Below are positions 32,582-40,334 of a stretch of 64,000 nucleotides of DNA, piece by piece. Numbering within the stretch: position 1 is the first letter of the stretch; each line of letters begins with the position of its first letter. The stretch covers positions 1 through 64,000 of the forward strand of contig CADBPC010000120.1 in the NCBI GenBank assembly GCA_902796425.1, written 5' to 3'. The position numbers and the translations under genes are program-made. This DNA is from an uncultured Lachnospiraceae bacterium. Lineage in GTDB: Bacteria > Bacillota > Clostridia > Lachnospirales > Lachnospiraceae. Under the pieces are notes generated by a model. It did no database searches and had not been told where the DNA came from. It worked only from the letters and a program-made list of their open reading frames with translations.

Positions 32582-33559
32582 TCACCTTCCGGCAACGATC
32601 GAGAGATTTCTTTCAAACGGACTCTGAAGGCTCATTGTGTCCATGAAAGTAATATCCGTATCGCCTTCGACGCTGATCTGCACCTTCCGGATCCCGGGAA
32701 TCTCTGTCAGGGAATTGACCAGAGCATAGACCGCTGTCTGCTGTGTCACGCGGCTTGGCTGGGAAAGGAAGGCGCTGTCAAGGTCGATGTAACATATGCT
32801 GTCCCTGGTGTATGCGGACAGCACCCTTGTCTCGCTGTTGAGAACCGGCCGGACCAGATCGCTGTTGGGTCCCTTGATAACCTGCTCCGCAACGAGCCTT
32901 TCCATAGAAATATTGCTGTTAAAGCGGACGTTCCTGTAGGTATCCAGAAGTCTTGTACCCGTCTCATCCGCAAAATAGAGGTGAAGCCTTACCTGCTCCG
33001 GGAATCTCCCGTCCTCGTCCTCCATCATGATCTGCGCGGGCGACATGGTTCCCACAAGATCGCCCCTGCTGTCTGTCAGGGCGGAGTCTCCGCACAAAAA
33101 GGCCACTTCGCTGACGCCCTCGATGCTGCAGAGGCTCTCGGTCAGGGCGGCCCTTGTCAGTGCCTCCCTCACGGTGTCGAGCCTGTAATAATCAAGGGAA
33201 AGCCGTACGGTGACCAGGTCCTCCGACAGCGACCACTCCTCGATTTCATAATTCTGCACCGGCGGCACAAGCTCTATGGACTCCGCGGGCTCTCTCATCC
33301 TGCGGATCAGCTCCTCCACAGCTCCTCTGGTGTCCTTAGCCTGCAGTGTTACCGTCCTTTTCTCCAGCTCCGTGTAGTTCTTGTCCATGTACCAGACCGC
33401 GGCATTGCCGGAGCTTTGTCCGGGATCGTCCGCCTTTGCAATAAATCCCGGGCGGAAGCTGCACGCAGAAAGTGCAATGGCAGAAAGCACCAGAGCAAAA
33501 ACAAGGAGTGCCGTTTTCTTTATCCTTATGCAGTTTTTGGCGGTTTTCTTTCCTGTCAT
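32582..33559 (-). CDS. GerMN-domain lipoprotein
   Basis: 325 aa. A lipoprotein signal ends in LSAC (Cys33). Two GerMN-type modules follow: one around VEELIRRMREP...VRLSLDYYRL (about 80-150) and one around MERLVAEQVIKGPN...CYIDLDSAFL (about 215-270). GerMN domains occur in sporulation and germination proteins and in lipoproteins encoded next to envelope sensor kinases, as here: the kinase gene ends 11 nt upstream. A role as an extracytoplasmic partner of that kinase is inferred from position. The ribosome binding site is weak, which is usual for a coupled gene. Confidence 0.88.
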   Translation of the reverse strand: MTGKKTAKNCIRIKKTALLVFALVLSAIALSACSFRPGFIAKADDPGQSSGNAAVWYMDKNYTELEKRTVTLQAKDTRGAVEELIRRMREPAESIELVPPVQNYEIEEWSLSEDLVTVRLSLDYYRLDTVREALTRAALTESLCSIEGVSEVAFLCGDSALTDSRGDLVGTMSPAQIMMEDEDGRFPEQVRLHLYFADETGTRLLDTYRNVRFNSNISMERLVAEQVIKGPNSDLVRPVLNSETRVLSAYTRDSICYIDLDSAFLSQPSRVTQQTAVYALVNSLTEIPGIRKVQISVEGDTDITFMDTMSLQSPFERNLSIVAGR

Positions 33560-33570
33560 TTTCAGCCCGG

Positions 33571-35100
33571 TCAGCCTTCGCTCTGTTTCCTGAGCGGAAT
33601 TGTTACGATAAACCTGGTTCCTACGCCCTCTTCGCTCTCGACCTCGATCGTCCCCTTGTGAAGCAGGACGGCGCTTCTTGTAATCGAGAGGCCGAGGCCC
33701 GTGCCGCCGATCTCCCTGGATCTGGATTTATCCACACGGTAGAACCTGTCGAAGATGCGGTCCAGCGACTCCTGCGGGATTCCGACGCCCGTGTCCTCCA
33801 CCGTGAAGGTGAAATTCCTGTGGTCGGAATTGAGCGTCACATGGACGCTTCCGTGCTCCCTGTTGTATTTCACGGCGTTTTCGATCAGGTTGGTGAACAC
33901 CATCGTCATCTTGACTTCGTCCACCTGTGCGGTGATCTCGCGCTCGCTGACCATGGTCAGTTCGATGTCCTTCTGCCGCGCGAGAGGCCTGACTCTTCTC
34001 ATGACGATCTCGGCAAGCTCGTTAATGTTGACATCCGTGACGTTCATGGACACCTGACGGCGGTCCATCTTCGCGAGGCTTAAGAGCTCGCTGATCATCT
34101 TGTTTTCCCTGTCAAGCTCGTCGTCGATGTCCTGAAGGAATTCTCTGTACATCTCCGGGGGAACCATATCTCCCTGCTGGAGGAGCGAATCCGCAAGGAC
34201 CTTCATTGAGGTCATCGGCGTCTTCAGCTCATGGGAGACGTTGGAGACAAATTCCTGTCTGGATTCGTCCATCGTTCTCATCCTGCCGAGAACCTGGTTG
34301 AAGGCGTCGCCGATATGCTCGGTCTCGGTGTAGGAGCCGACATCGATGTCATCCGTTGTAAAGCCGGCCTGGACATCCCTGATGGCGCCGGTCAGTCTCT
34401 CGAACGGCTCCAGGAGAATGCTCGCAACAAAAACAGCGATAAAGAACAGGACAAGGATCAGGATAATCTCCAGAAGGAGCGTTCTCCTTCGCAGGAGTTC
34501 AAGCGTCGTCTCGATCTCATTGGTAGAGACGCTCGCCATGATCACGCCGTCCACCTGCCGGCCGCTCCTGCCCAGCCCGAACGGCACTGCCTGCGCATCG
34601 CTCCCGTCACTGACGCCGCCGACCGGCATGAACAGTTCGATGAAATTATCCTCCCTGTCGTATCTCGACGTGGCGGCGCGGTTCCCCTGGCGGAGGCACC
34701 TTACGACATCTCCCGATACGACAAGACTCCCCTCGGACTTTTTATACGTATCCGCCAGGACCTTCAGATCCGGTCCGACGACCATAATGCGTCCGCCGAT
34801 CTGGTTTGCGAATTCCGTAAGCTCCCCGGACATCTCCGGGTTCGCAGGTGAGCGCAGGTAATCTGTGCTGATAAGCCTGTCGGATACGACGTGAAGGAGA
34901 GCCTGCACCTGCCCTGTCCGCACGCTCACGATGCGGCTCTCATAGCTGGACAGGATAAAATAACGCATGAAAATACAGGGGAGAATTCCCAGAATAAAGA
35001 CACAAAGAAAGATGCGGAGCCGAATGCTCCGCAGGATTTTCAGAGATTTTATGGATTTTATGCGCCCGAGCGCCTCTCTCATGCTGAAACCTGTGAACAA
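33571..35100 (-). CDS. Membrane sensor histidine kinase (WalK/PhoR-like)
   Basis: 509 aa. Helix one is at about 29-50, then an extracellular sensor domain (about 52-205), helix two (about 208-230) and HAMP (about 231-283). HisKA follows with phospho-acceptor H290 in FVSNVSHELKTPMTSMK. The ATPase domain has the N box (ENAVKYN), G1 (VEDTGVGIP) and G2 (GGTGLGLSI). It autophosphorylates and passes phosphate to an OmpR-type regulator. The likely partner at 38770-39465 is not adjacent. Downstream genes encode a GerMN lipoprotein and CpsB phosphatase, pointing to envelope sensing. Confidence 0.93.
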   Translation of the reverse strand: MFTGFSMREALGRIKSIKSLKILRSIRLRIFLCVFILGILPCIFMRYFILSSYESRIVSVRTGQVQALLHVVSDRLISTDYLRSPANPEMSGELTEFANQIGGRIMVVGPDLKVLADTYKKSEGSLVVSGDVVRCLRQGNRAATSRYDREDNFIELFMPVGGVSDGSDAQAVPFGLGRSGRQVDGVIMASVSTNEIETTLELLRRRTLLLEIILILVLFFIAVFVASILLEPFERLTGAIRDVQAGFTTDDIDVGSYTETEHIGDAFNQVLGRMRTMDESRQEFVSNVSHELKTPMTSMKVLADSLLQQGDMVPPEMYREFLQDIDDELDRENKMISELLSLAKMDRRQVSMNVTDVNINELAEIVMRRVRPLARQKDIELTMVSEREITAQVDEVKMTMVFTNLIENAVKYNREHGSVHVTLNSDHRNFTFTVEDTGVGIPQESLDRIFDRFYRVDKSRSREIGGTGLGLSITRSAVLLHKGTIEVESEEGVGTRFIVTIPLRKQSEG

Positions 35101-35288
35101 GACTGAAGACGGAAGCGGCTCCTGCCGCGTTCCGGTATTGTTTTCCCGATTTTTACGTGTACATTATACCCACCGATCGTGCCGCTCACAAGTTGCAGTT
35201 TTCGCGAATTGTGAAACGGTGTCCTGCCGGCAGAGCGGCAGGTGCTTTTTGGCGGATCCGTTTCCTCATCGGCGGGGTCTTCACCTGA

Positions 35289-36587
35289 TCAGTACCGGAA
35301 GAGTCTTGCTCCGTGCGCCGGAACCAGCGCCGCGGCGCAGCCGCTCCCGAAGGACGTCTCCTTGCCGGTCCAGAGTTCGACGGCAGGACCGCCGGTATAT
35401 GCCTTGCCGCCTGCTGCCGCAGCCTGGCCGATCCAGCAGCTCACGGCTCTCTCCTCGTCCGAAAGGTTGAACATCGCCAGGTAGCCGCAGTCGTTCCCCG
35501 CATCATATGCCGTCCAGACTGCCTCTTCCTCGTTCCTCACAAGCTGTCTCGCACCCCTGCCGTTTCGCAGCAGGTGCAGCACATCGCGGTTGGTCAGAAG
35601 CTTTAATGTAAACTCGTCCATGCCGGGGAGCTTTGCCCCGATCATCAGCGGCGCCCCGAAGATGCACCAGAGCGTCATCATGGTGATCTGCTCATCCTTC
35701 GTAAAGCCGCTGTCCCTTTCCGCCTTTTCCCCGAAGCACCCGCCGATTTTCCCGCCCGGGAGCATGTCGCAGTCCGGATAGCAGCCGGGCGCTGTTTTGC
35801 CCTGCCAGAGCTCGCACCTTCGGAACATGTCCTTAAGGAGGGGCCATGTGTCCCAGAAATCATCCGTAATTCTCCACATGTTCGCGTTTTCGGCGTAGAA
35901 CTGCGCCTCCGCTATTTTAGCGGGTCCGGGGGAAAGGCTCAGGACTATCGGCCTTCCGGTTTTCATGATCGCCCTGTGAATCATCGCGATCTCCGCATGG
36001 GCGGAGGCTGCGTCCTCGCGGCAGATATCATCGCACTTGATAAAGTCGACTCCCCAATCGGCGTACAGGGCATAAATCGAATCATAATATGTCTGTGACG
36101 CGGGCATTTCCGGCCTTACGCCGTACATATCCGGATTCCAGGGGCAAATGCTCGAAGGATCTGCAATCTCGTCCGCCCGCACGTTGCTTCCCAGGATCCC
36201 CATGTGACTGTGTGCTGCCTGTCTCGGAATTCCGCGCATCACGTGGATTCCGAATTTCAGCCCGAGAGAGTGAATATAATCCGCAAGAGGCTTAAAGCCT
36301 CTGCCGCCTGCAGATGAGGGAAAACGGACCAGATCGGGAAGAAGCCTTGAATACTCGTCCATAACCAGCTGCCCAAAGGGGATGTACTGGTACCTGCTGC
36401 TCTGCGAGCCGGCGTCCTTTGCGTACCACTGGATGTCAATCACGACGTACTCCCAGCCGAAGGGCTTTAGATGGGCCGCCATGAACTCAGCGTTTTCACG
36501 CACCTGCGCTTCCGTGACTTCTGTATTGTAATAGTCATAGCTGTTCCACCCCATCGGCGGAGTGAGTGCGAACTGATTCTTATCCAT
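35289..36587 (-). CDS. GH27-type glycosidase (alpha-galactosidase-like)
   Basis: 432 aa from the ATG at 36587, preceded by AAAGGACC; a longer frame lacks support. The N-terminal FALTPPMGWNSYDYYN block and a (beta/alpha)8 barrel are typical of GH27. The nucleophile region is DFIKCDD (D186 likely) and the acid/base region is WRITDDFWDTW (D242 or D243). CDD instead of the more usual YDN suggests a bacterial subgroup that can include beta-L-arabinopyranosidases or other specificities. No signal peptide is visible, so it acts on imported oligosaccharides. It lies between the kinase gene and nfo, 56 nt after nfo ends. Confidence 0.88.
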   Translation of the reverse strand: MDKNQFALTPPMGWNSYDYYNTEVTEAQVRENAEFMAAHLKPFGWEYVVIDIQWYAKDAGSQSSRYQYIPFGQLVMDEYSRLLPDLVRFPSSAGGRGFKPLADYIHSLGLKFGIHVMRGIPRQAAHSHMGILGSNVRADEIADPSSICPWNPDMYGVRPEMPASQTYYDSIYALYADWGVDFIKCDDICREDAASAHAEIAMIHRAIMKTGRPIVLSLSPGPAKIAEAQFYAENANMWRITDDFWDTWPLLKDMFRRCELWQGKTAPGCYPDCDMLPGGKIGGCFGEKAERDSGFTKDEQITMMTLWCIFGAPLMIGAKLPGMDEFTLKLLTNRDVLHLLRNGRGARQLVRNEEEAVWTAYDAGNDCGYLAMFNLSDEERAVSCWIGQAAAAGGKAYTGGPAVELWTGKETSFGSGCAAALVPAHGARLFRY

Positions 36588-36643
36588 AACGGTCCTTTCT
36601 TTACAAATAACGATCCTTGTATCGGACAAAACCGGTCCTCTGC

Positions 36644-37474
36644 TCAGGCCATCCAGTCCAGAACAGTGTGTATTTCTGCAATATACCCCTCGTCATCATT
36701 CGGGGTCTCCAGTATGAACGGGAGCCCTGCGAATGCCGGATGGAGCGCTATTCTCTTCATTGCGTCAACGCCGAGATACCCCTGTCCCAGCTTTTCGTGC
36801 CGGTCCTTGTGGCTGCCGCGCTCATTCTTGCTGTCGTTGAAATGGACTGCCTTCAGTCGGGAGAGTCCTACCACGTCATCAAAGTGCTGCAGGACGCCAT
36901 CGAGATGATTTACGAGGTCATATCCGGCGTCCCAGGTGTGGCAGGTATCAAAGCAGACGCCGATCTTATCCCTGCAGTCCACCCGGTCGATAATCTCACG
37001 GAGTTCCTCAAAGGTGCCGCCAACCTCTGATCCCTTTCCGGCCATGGTCTCCAGAAGGATGGTTGTTCGCATGTCCTGCCGGAGCACCCGGTTCAGAGCC
37101 TCTGCGATCTGACGGATCCCGGTTTCAGTGCCCTGTCCGGTGTGGAAGCCCGGATGGAAGTTGTACAGGTTATCCGGGAGAAGCTCCATTCTCTCCAGGT
37201 CCTGAGTCAGCATGTCCAGCCCGTTTGCGCGGGTATCGGCGTTTGCGGAGCACAGATTCATCGTATAGCTGCCGTGGGCAACAAGGGGTCCGAAGCCCTC
37301 TTTCTTAAGGTGGGCCCGAAGTGCCTCTATGTCCTCCGGGATCACCGGTTTTGTCTTTCCGCCGCGCGGGTTCCTCGTAAACCAGGCAAAGGTATTACCG
37401 CCGAAGCGGCTCATGGTCTTTCCCATGGCTGCATAGCCATCCGTGACAGACAGGTGACATCCTATTAAGATCAT
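36644..37474 (-). CDS. nfo: Endonuclease IV (AP endonuclease)
   Basis: 276 aa from the ATG at 37474 (MILIGCHLSVTDGYAAMG), the conserved Nfo start; a longer frame overlaps the previous gene. Metal ligands of the TIM barrel are seen in AHGSYTMN, NFHPGFHTG, ILLETMAGKGSEVGG, VCFDTCHTWDAGYD, HFNDSKNERGSHKDRHEKLGQG and LETPND. The enzyme nicks DNA 5' to abasic sites in base-excision repair and needs no cofactor beyond bound metals. It lies 5 nt after the nicotinamidase-like gene and is probably co-transcribed with it. Confidence 0.96.
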   Translation of the reverse strand: MILIGCHLSVTDGYAAMGKTMSRFGGNTFAWFTRNPRGGKTKPVIPEDIEALRAHLKKEGFGPLVAHGSYTMNLCSANADTRANGLDMLTQDLERMELLPDNLYNFHPGFHTGQGTETGIRQIAEALNRVLRQDMRTTILLETMAGKGSEVGGTFEELREIIDRVDCRDKIGVCFDTCHTWDAGYDLVNHLDGVLQHFDDVVGLSRLKAVHFNDSKNERGSHKDRHEKLGQGYLGVDAMKRIALHPAFAGLPFILETPNDDEGYIAEIHTVLDWMA

Positions 37475-37479
37475 ACGGT

Positions 37480-38007
37480 TCACCCGCCTGTGACCTGAAT
37501 CTGGCAGGAGCGCATGACCTCCAGCGCCGCAAGATGCTTTTCGGGCGTGACACCGGCACAGCATGCGGCATCGGCCGAAATCTTTACCTCCGGCATCGCA
37601 GCCTTGAGAAGCAGCGCATTGGAAATGACACAGATATCCGTGCACAGTCCGACCAGTTCGAGTTCGATCTCTTCCTTTTCAGAGAGCGCCTTCAGATCCG
37701 CCGCCATTTCCGTACTGCCGAAGGTGGGCTTTTCATAGATCTTTGCCCCTGTCAGGAGCTCTGCGATATCCGGACGGATCTGCCACCCGTCAGTCCCCTT
37801 GATGCAGTGCGGAACCGGAAGGTATCTGCCCTCCTGCGTGTCCATATAGTTCTCCGGATGGGTATCCATCGTAGCGATAACGTCCTGCGCGGGGTAAGAA
37901 CGGATCTTTTCCTTCACCGCATCTACGATCGCCGCCGCCTCCTTTGTCCCAAGCGCGGCGTCAATGAAGTCATTCTGCATGTCTATTACAATCAGTATCT
38001 TTCTCAC
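37480..38007 (-). CDS. Isochorismatase-fold amidase, nicotinamidase-like
   Basis: 175 aa from a GTG at 38007, with AGAGGA seven nt upstream; an earlier GTG (38034) has no binding site. The family triad is visible: D9 in VIDMQNDF, K93 in YEKPTFGS and C126 in LCTDICV. MDTHPENYMDTQEG resembles the metal region of nicotinamidases (DWHP-type), where a Zn or Fe ion sits. The likely reaction is nicotinamide to nicotinate in NAD salvage. Other cysteine hydrolases of the fold cannot be excluded. An NAD-pyrophosphatase (nudC) occurs at 50.8 kb but is not linked. Confidence 0.8.
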   Translation of the reverse strand: MRKILIVIDMQNDFIDAALGTKEAAAIVDAVKEKIRSYPAQDVIATMDTHPENYMDTQEGRYLPVPHCIKGTDGWQIRPDIAELLTGAKIYEKPTFGSTEMAADLKALSEKEEIELELVGLCTDICVISNALLLKAAMPEVKISADAACCAGVTPEKHLAALEVMRSCQIQVTGG

Positions 38008-38036
38008 GTTCCGGTCCTCTCTATCGAAAAACACCT

Positions 38037-38064
38037 TTGAATATCCTATATTTTAGATTATTAT
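38037..38064 (+). promoter_or_regulatory. Probable luxS promoter
   Basis: TTGAAT (38037-38042) and TATTAT (38059-38064) are spaced by 16 nt, with TATAC just after. Transcription would start near 38071, about 20 nt before the luxS ATG. The sequence is a fair but not strong SigA match. Confidence 0.5.
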
Positions 38065-38090
38065 ACAACTGCAAGGAGGAATAACGAAAA

Positions 38091-38615
38091 ATGGAATTGA
38101 TACAGAGCTTTACGGTAGATCACACTCGCATTGTGCCCGGCATCTTCACGAGCAGGGTTGATTATCTTGGCGATTATTCGGTTACAACCTACGACATCAG
38201 GCTTAAGCACCCCAACAGGGAGCCGGTCATTGACATCGGTGCAATGCATTCGCTCGAGCATCTTATCGCGACATATCTTCGCAATGATCCCGACTGGAAG
38301 GATGAAGTCATTTACTGGGGCCCCATGGGATGCCTTACCGGCTTTTATCTCATACTGAAGGGAAGCCGCGCCCCGAAGGACCTCTATGAACTGCTTCTGA
38401 ACGCATTCCGCTCCGTAGAGGATGCGCAGGATGTCCCCGGCGCCACAGCTGTTAACTGCGGACACTATCTCATGCACAATCTCGGGATGGCGAAATGGTA
38501 CGCAAAAGAATTTGCCGACTATCTTGAAGCGAACGCCGATAACAATGATATCTTCGAGTATCCCAGGGCAGACCGCCTCGTGACGGATGACGGCCGAAGC
38601 TTCTTCGATTCATAG
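38091..38615 (+). CDS. luxS: S-ribosylhomocysteine lyase
   Basis: 174 aa starting MELIQSFTVDHTRIVPGIF. The metal ligands are H53 and H57 in HSLEHLIAT and C123 in NCGHY; the catalytic Cys is C81 in GPMGCLTGFYL. LuxS splits S-ribosylhomocysteine into homocysteine and DPD, the precursor of autoinducer-2, as part of the activated methyl cycle. AAGGAGG precedes the ATG. It is a single-gene transcript on the plus strand among minus-strand genes. No pfs or SAM riboswitch is adjacent. Confidence 0.97.
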   Translation: MELIQSFTVDHTRIVPGIFTSRVDYLGDYSVTTYDIRLKHPNREPVIDIGAMHSLEHLIATYLRNDPDWKDEVIYWGPMGCLTGFYLILKGSRAPKDLYELLLNAFRSVEDAQDVPGATAVNCGHYLMHNLGMAKWYAKEFADYLEANADNNDIFEYPRADRLVTDDGRSFFDS

Positions 38616-38624
38616 GAAAAAAAC

Positions 38625-38659
38625 GGACTGGATGTTGCAATTTTTGCAACAACCAATCC
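38625..38659. repeat. Long imperfect palindrome after luxS
   Basis: A 15-bp stem with two mismatches (GGACTGGATGTTGCA against its complement) encloses a 5-nt AT loop 10 nt after the luxS stop. No T run follows, so it is probably an mRNA 3'-end stabiliser or part of a two-hairpin terminator with the next element. Confidence 0.7.
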
Positions 38660-38687
38660 CTCGAACTGTCTCCTTATCCTATCGTCT

Positions 38688-38731
38688 AAAAAAGGCCGGA
38701 ATCCAGACAAGCACCGGATTCCGGCCCTTTT
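38688..38731. terminator. Bidirectional terminator between luxS and the response regulator
   Basis: A perfect 11-bp GC-rich stem (GGCCGGAATCC) with an 11-nt loop is flanked by six A on its left and four T on its right. It can therefore end the minus-strand response regulator transcript (T6) and the plus-strand luxS transcript (T4). The two genes are convergent around it. Confidence 0.88.
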
Positions 38732-38769
38732 AGAATGCAATACCGCAGTTACGGTTCCTGCATGTCATA

Positions 38770-39465
38770 TCATGCCTTGCGGCCCCTGAAATAGTATCCT
38801 ACGCCCCACTTTGTAAGCACATAGACAGGCTCTGAAGGATTGGGCTCGATCTTCTCGCGAAGGCGGCGCACATGCACGTCCACTGTTCTCTCGTCACCGG
38901 GGTAGTCCTTGCCCCAGATCAGTTCCAGAAGGTTCGCGCGGCTGTAGACCTTGTCCGGATTGGAAATCAGGAACTCGAGAAGCTCAAACTCCTTGGATGT
39001 AAGGTTAACCTCCCTGCCTGCAATGGTCAGTCTGCGATTGTCCTTGTCAAGTCTGAGCTCTCCGCTCTCAATCACAGGGCCGCTGGCAGCTGCCGCTTTC
39101 TTTGCGGATGACCTTCTGAGAATGACCTTGATTCTCGCCTTGACCTCGAGGATGTTGAACGGCTTGGTGATATAGTCGTCCGCGCCGTATTCCAGGCCGA
39201 GGATCTTATCCATGTCCTCTCCCTTGGCTGTCAGCATGATGACCGGAACATCGGAAAATTCACGGATCTCCCTGCATACGTCAAGTCCGCTCATCTTCGG
39301 AAGCATCAGGTCGAGGAGTACGATGTCGTACTGGTTCGCCCGAACCTTTTCGAGTGCCTCTTCTCCGTCGAAGGCGGTGTCTACCGTATAGTCATCCTGT
39401 TCCAGACTGAACCGGATTCCCTTCACGATCAGTTTCTCGTCGTCTACCACCAAAACTCTGGCCAT
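38770..39465 (-). CDS. OmpR/PhoB-type response regulator
   Basis: 231 aa. The receiver domain has D9-D10 (VVDDEK), phospho-acceptor D52 (LLDLMLPKMSG), T78 (MLTAKGED) and K100 (ITKPF). The winged helix (about 130-230) includes LTSKEFELLEFLISNPDKV and ERTVDVHVRRLREKI, as in WalR/PhoP proteins. It binds DNA as a phosphorylated dimer. It probably partners the sensor kinase at 33571-35100, but five kilobase-scale neighbours now lie between them. The gene follows the ComEA-like lipoprotein gene by 28 nt and ends at a strong terminator. Confidence 0.93.
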   Translation of the reverse strand: MARVLVVDDEKLIVKGIRFSLEQDDYTVDTAFDGEEALEKVRANQYDIVLLDLMLPKMSGLDVCREIREFSDVPVIMLTAKGEDMDKILGLEYGADDYITKPFNILEVKARIKVILRRSSAKKAAAASGPVIESGELRLDKDNRRLTIAGREVNLTSKEFELLEFLISNPDKVYSRANLLELIWGKDYPGDERTVDVHVRRLREKIEPNPSEPVYVLTKWGVGYYFRGRKA

Positions 39466-39493
39466 AATTCCATCCTTTTCTAAAACATCTCAC

Positions 39494-40225
39494 CTATCTG
39501 ACACAAATATAATCACACAGCTTATCGTAGGTCGCCCGCTTGATCCCGGAGACCTTCATGATGTCCTCCGGGTTCTCAAAGGAACCGTTCGCCTGTCTGA
39601 ATTCGAGTATAGTCTGTGCCCTGGCCTCTCCGATTCCGGGGATCGTCATCAGCTCCGAAAGGCCGGCTGTATTAATATTGATCCTGCCGCCTGTATCCTG
39701 CGGACTCTCTGTAAGGGATGCACCCGTCTGTTCCCCTGCCGCTGCAAGGCGCTGCGCTTCTTCCTGTCCGGGTATATAAATCTTCTGCGTATCCTGCACG
39801 TACTGCGCAAGGTTTAAGTAATCCTCCTGCGCATCGGCCGTGAAGCCGCCCGCGGCAGCTACCGCCTCGAACACCCGCGCACCGTCCTCAAGGACATAAA
39901 CTCCGGGCTCATTGACCTCTCCGCACACGAACACGGTAACGGGAGGGCTCGCCTGGATATCCGTCTCAGGTACGTTTACAGCGTCATCGCCGTCTGAAGT
40001 CCCCGGCGCCGCCTTTTCATATCCTTCCGCCCCTTCTGCAACCTCCGTAAGGCTGATTTCCTGTGCCTGGGGAAGGGCCGCACTGCTGCCGTCTCCCGCC
40101 CGCTGCAAAAGGACGCCTCCGTCCTTGCCGCACGCGGCAAGAAGCCCGCAGAGCATCAATGCAGTAAGTGGCAGGGCCGCTCTGCATTTCACCCTGCATC
40201 TGTCAAAAATATGTAAATCTTTCAT
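39494..40225 (-). CDS. ComEA-like lipoprotein with SLBB and helix-hairpin-helix domains
   Basis: 243 aa from the ATG at 40225. The signal peptide carries LLAAC (Cys32), so the protein is predicted to be lipid-anchored, unlike helix-anchored B. subtilis ComEA. An SLBB/S1-like region (VFVCGEVNEPGVYVLEDGARVFEAV, about 98-150) is followed by two helix-hairpin-helix units (ININTAGLSELMTIPGIGEARAQTI and FENPEDIMKVSGIKRATYDKL, about 182-240). ComEA binds double-stranded DNA outside the cell during transformation. comEC lies 12 kb away. Immediately downstream is the response regulator. Confidence 0.88.
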   Translation of the reverse strand: MKDLHIFDRCRVKCRAALPLTALMLCGLLAACGKDGGVLLQRAGDGSSAALPQAQEISLTEVAEGAEGYEKAAPGTSDGDDAVNVPETDIQASPPVTVFVCGEVNEPGVYVLEDGARVFEAVAAAGGFTADAQEDYLNLAQYVQDTQKIYIPGQEEAQRLAAAGEQTGASLTESPQDTGGRININTAGLSELMTIPGIGEARAQTILEFRQANGSFENPEDIMKVSGIKRATYDKLCDYICVR

Positions 40226-40334
40226 GAATACGGTTCCTACCTTTCCGGGCAGGAGTCCCGTCACACTTTTTACATTTTAGCACATTTCGTTAATATAATG
40301 AAACAATGCCCACACAAAAGACGTAAAATATTTC

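Noticed and set aside
35212..35270. Terminator between the GH27 gene and the sensor kinase gene
   Set aside because: A CCTGCCG/CGGCAGG hairpin is present, but its T run (TGCTTTTT) follows on the plus strand, where no gene would need it. On the minus strand it lacks a T tract.
25121..40225. A complete competence operon
   Set aside because: Only comEC and a ComEA-like lipoprotein gene are present, 12 kb apart. No pseudopilus, comF or comEB genes are seen.
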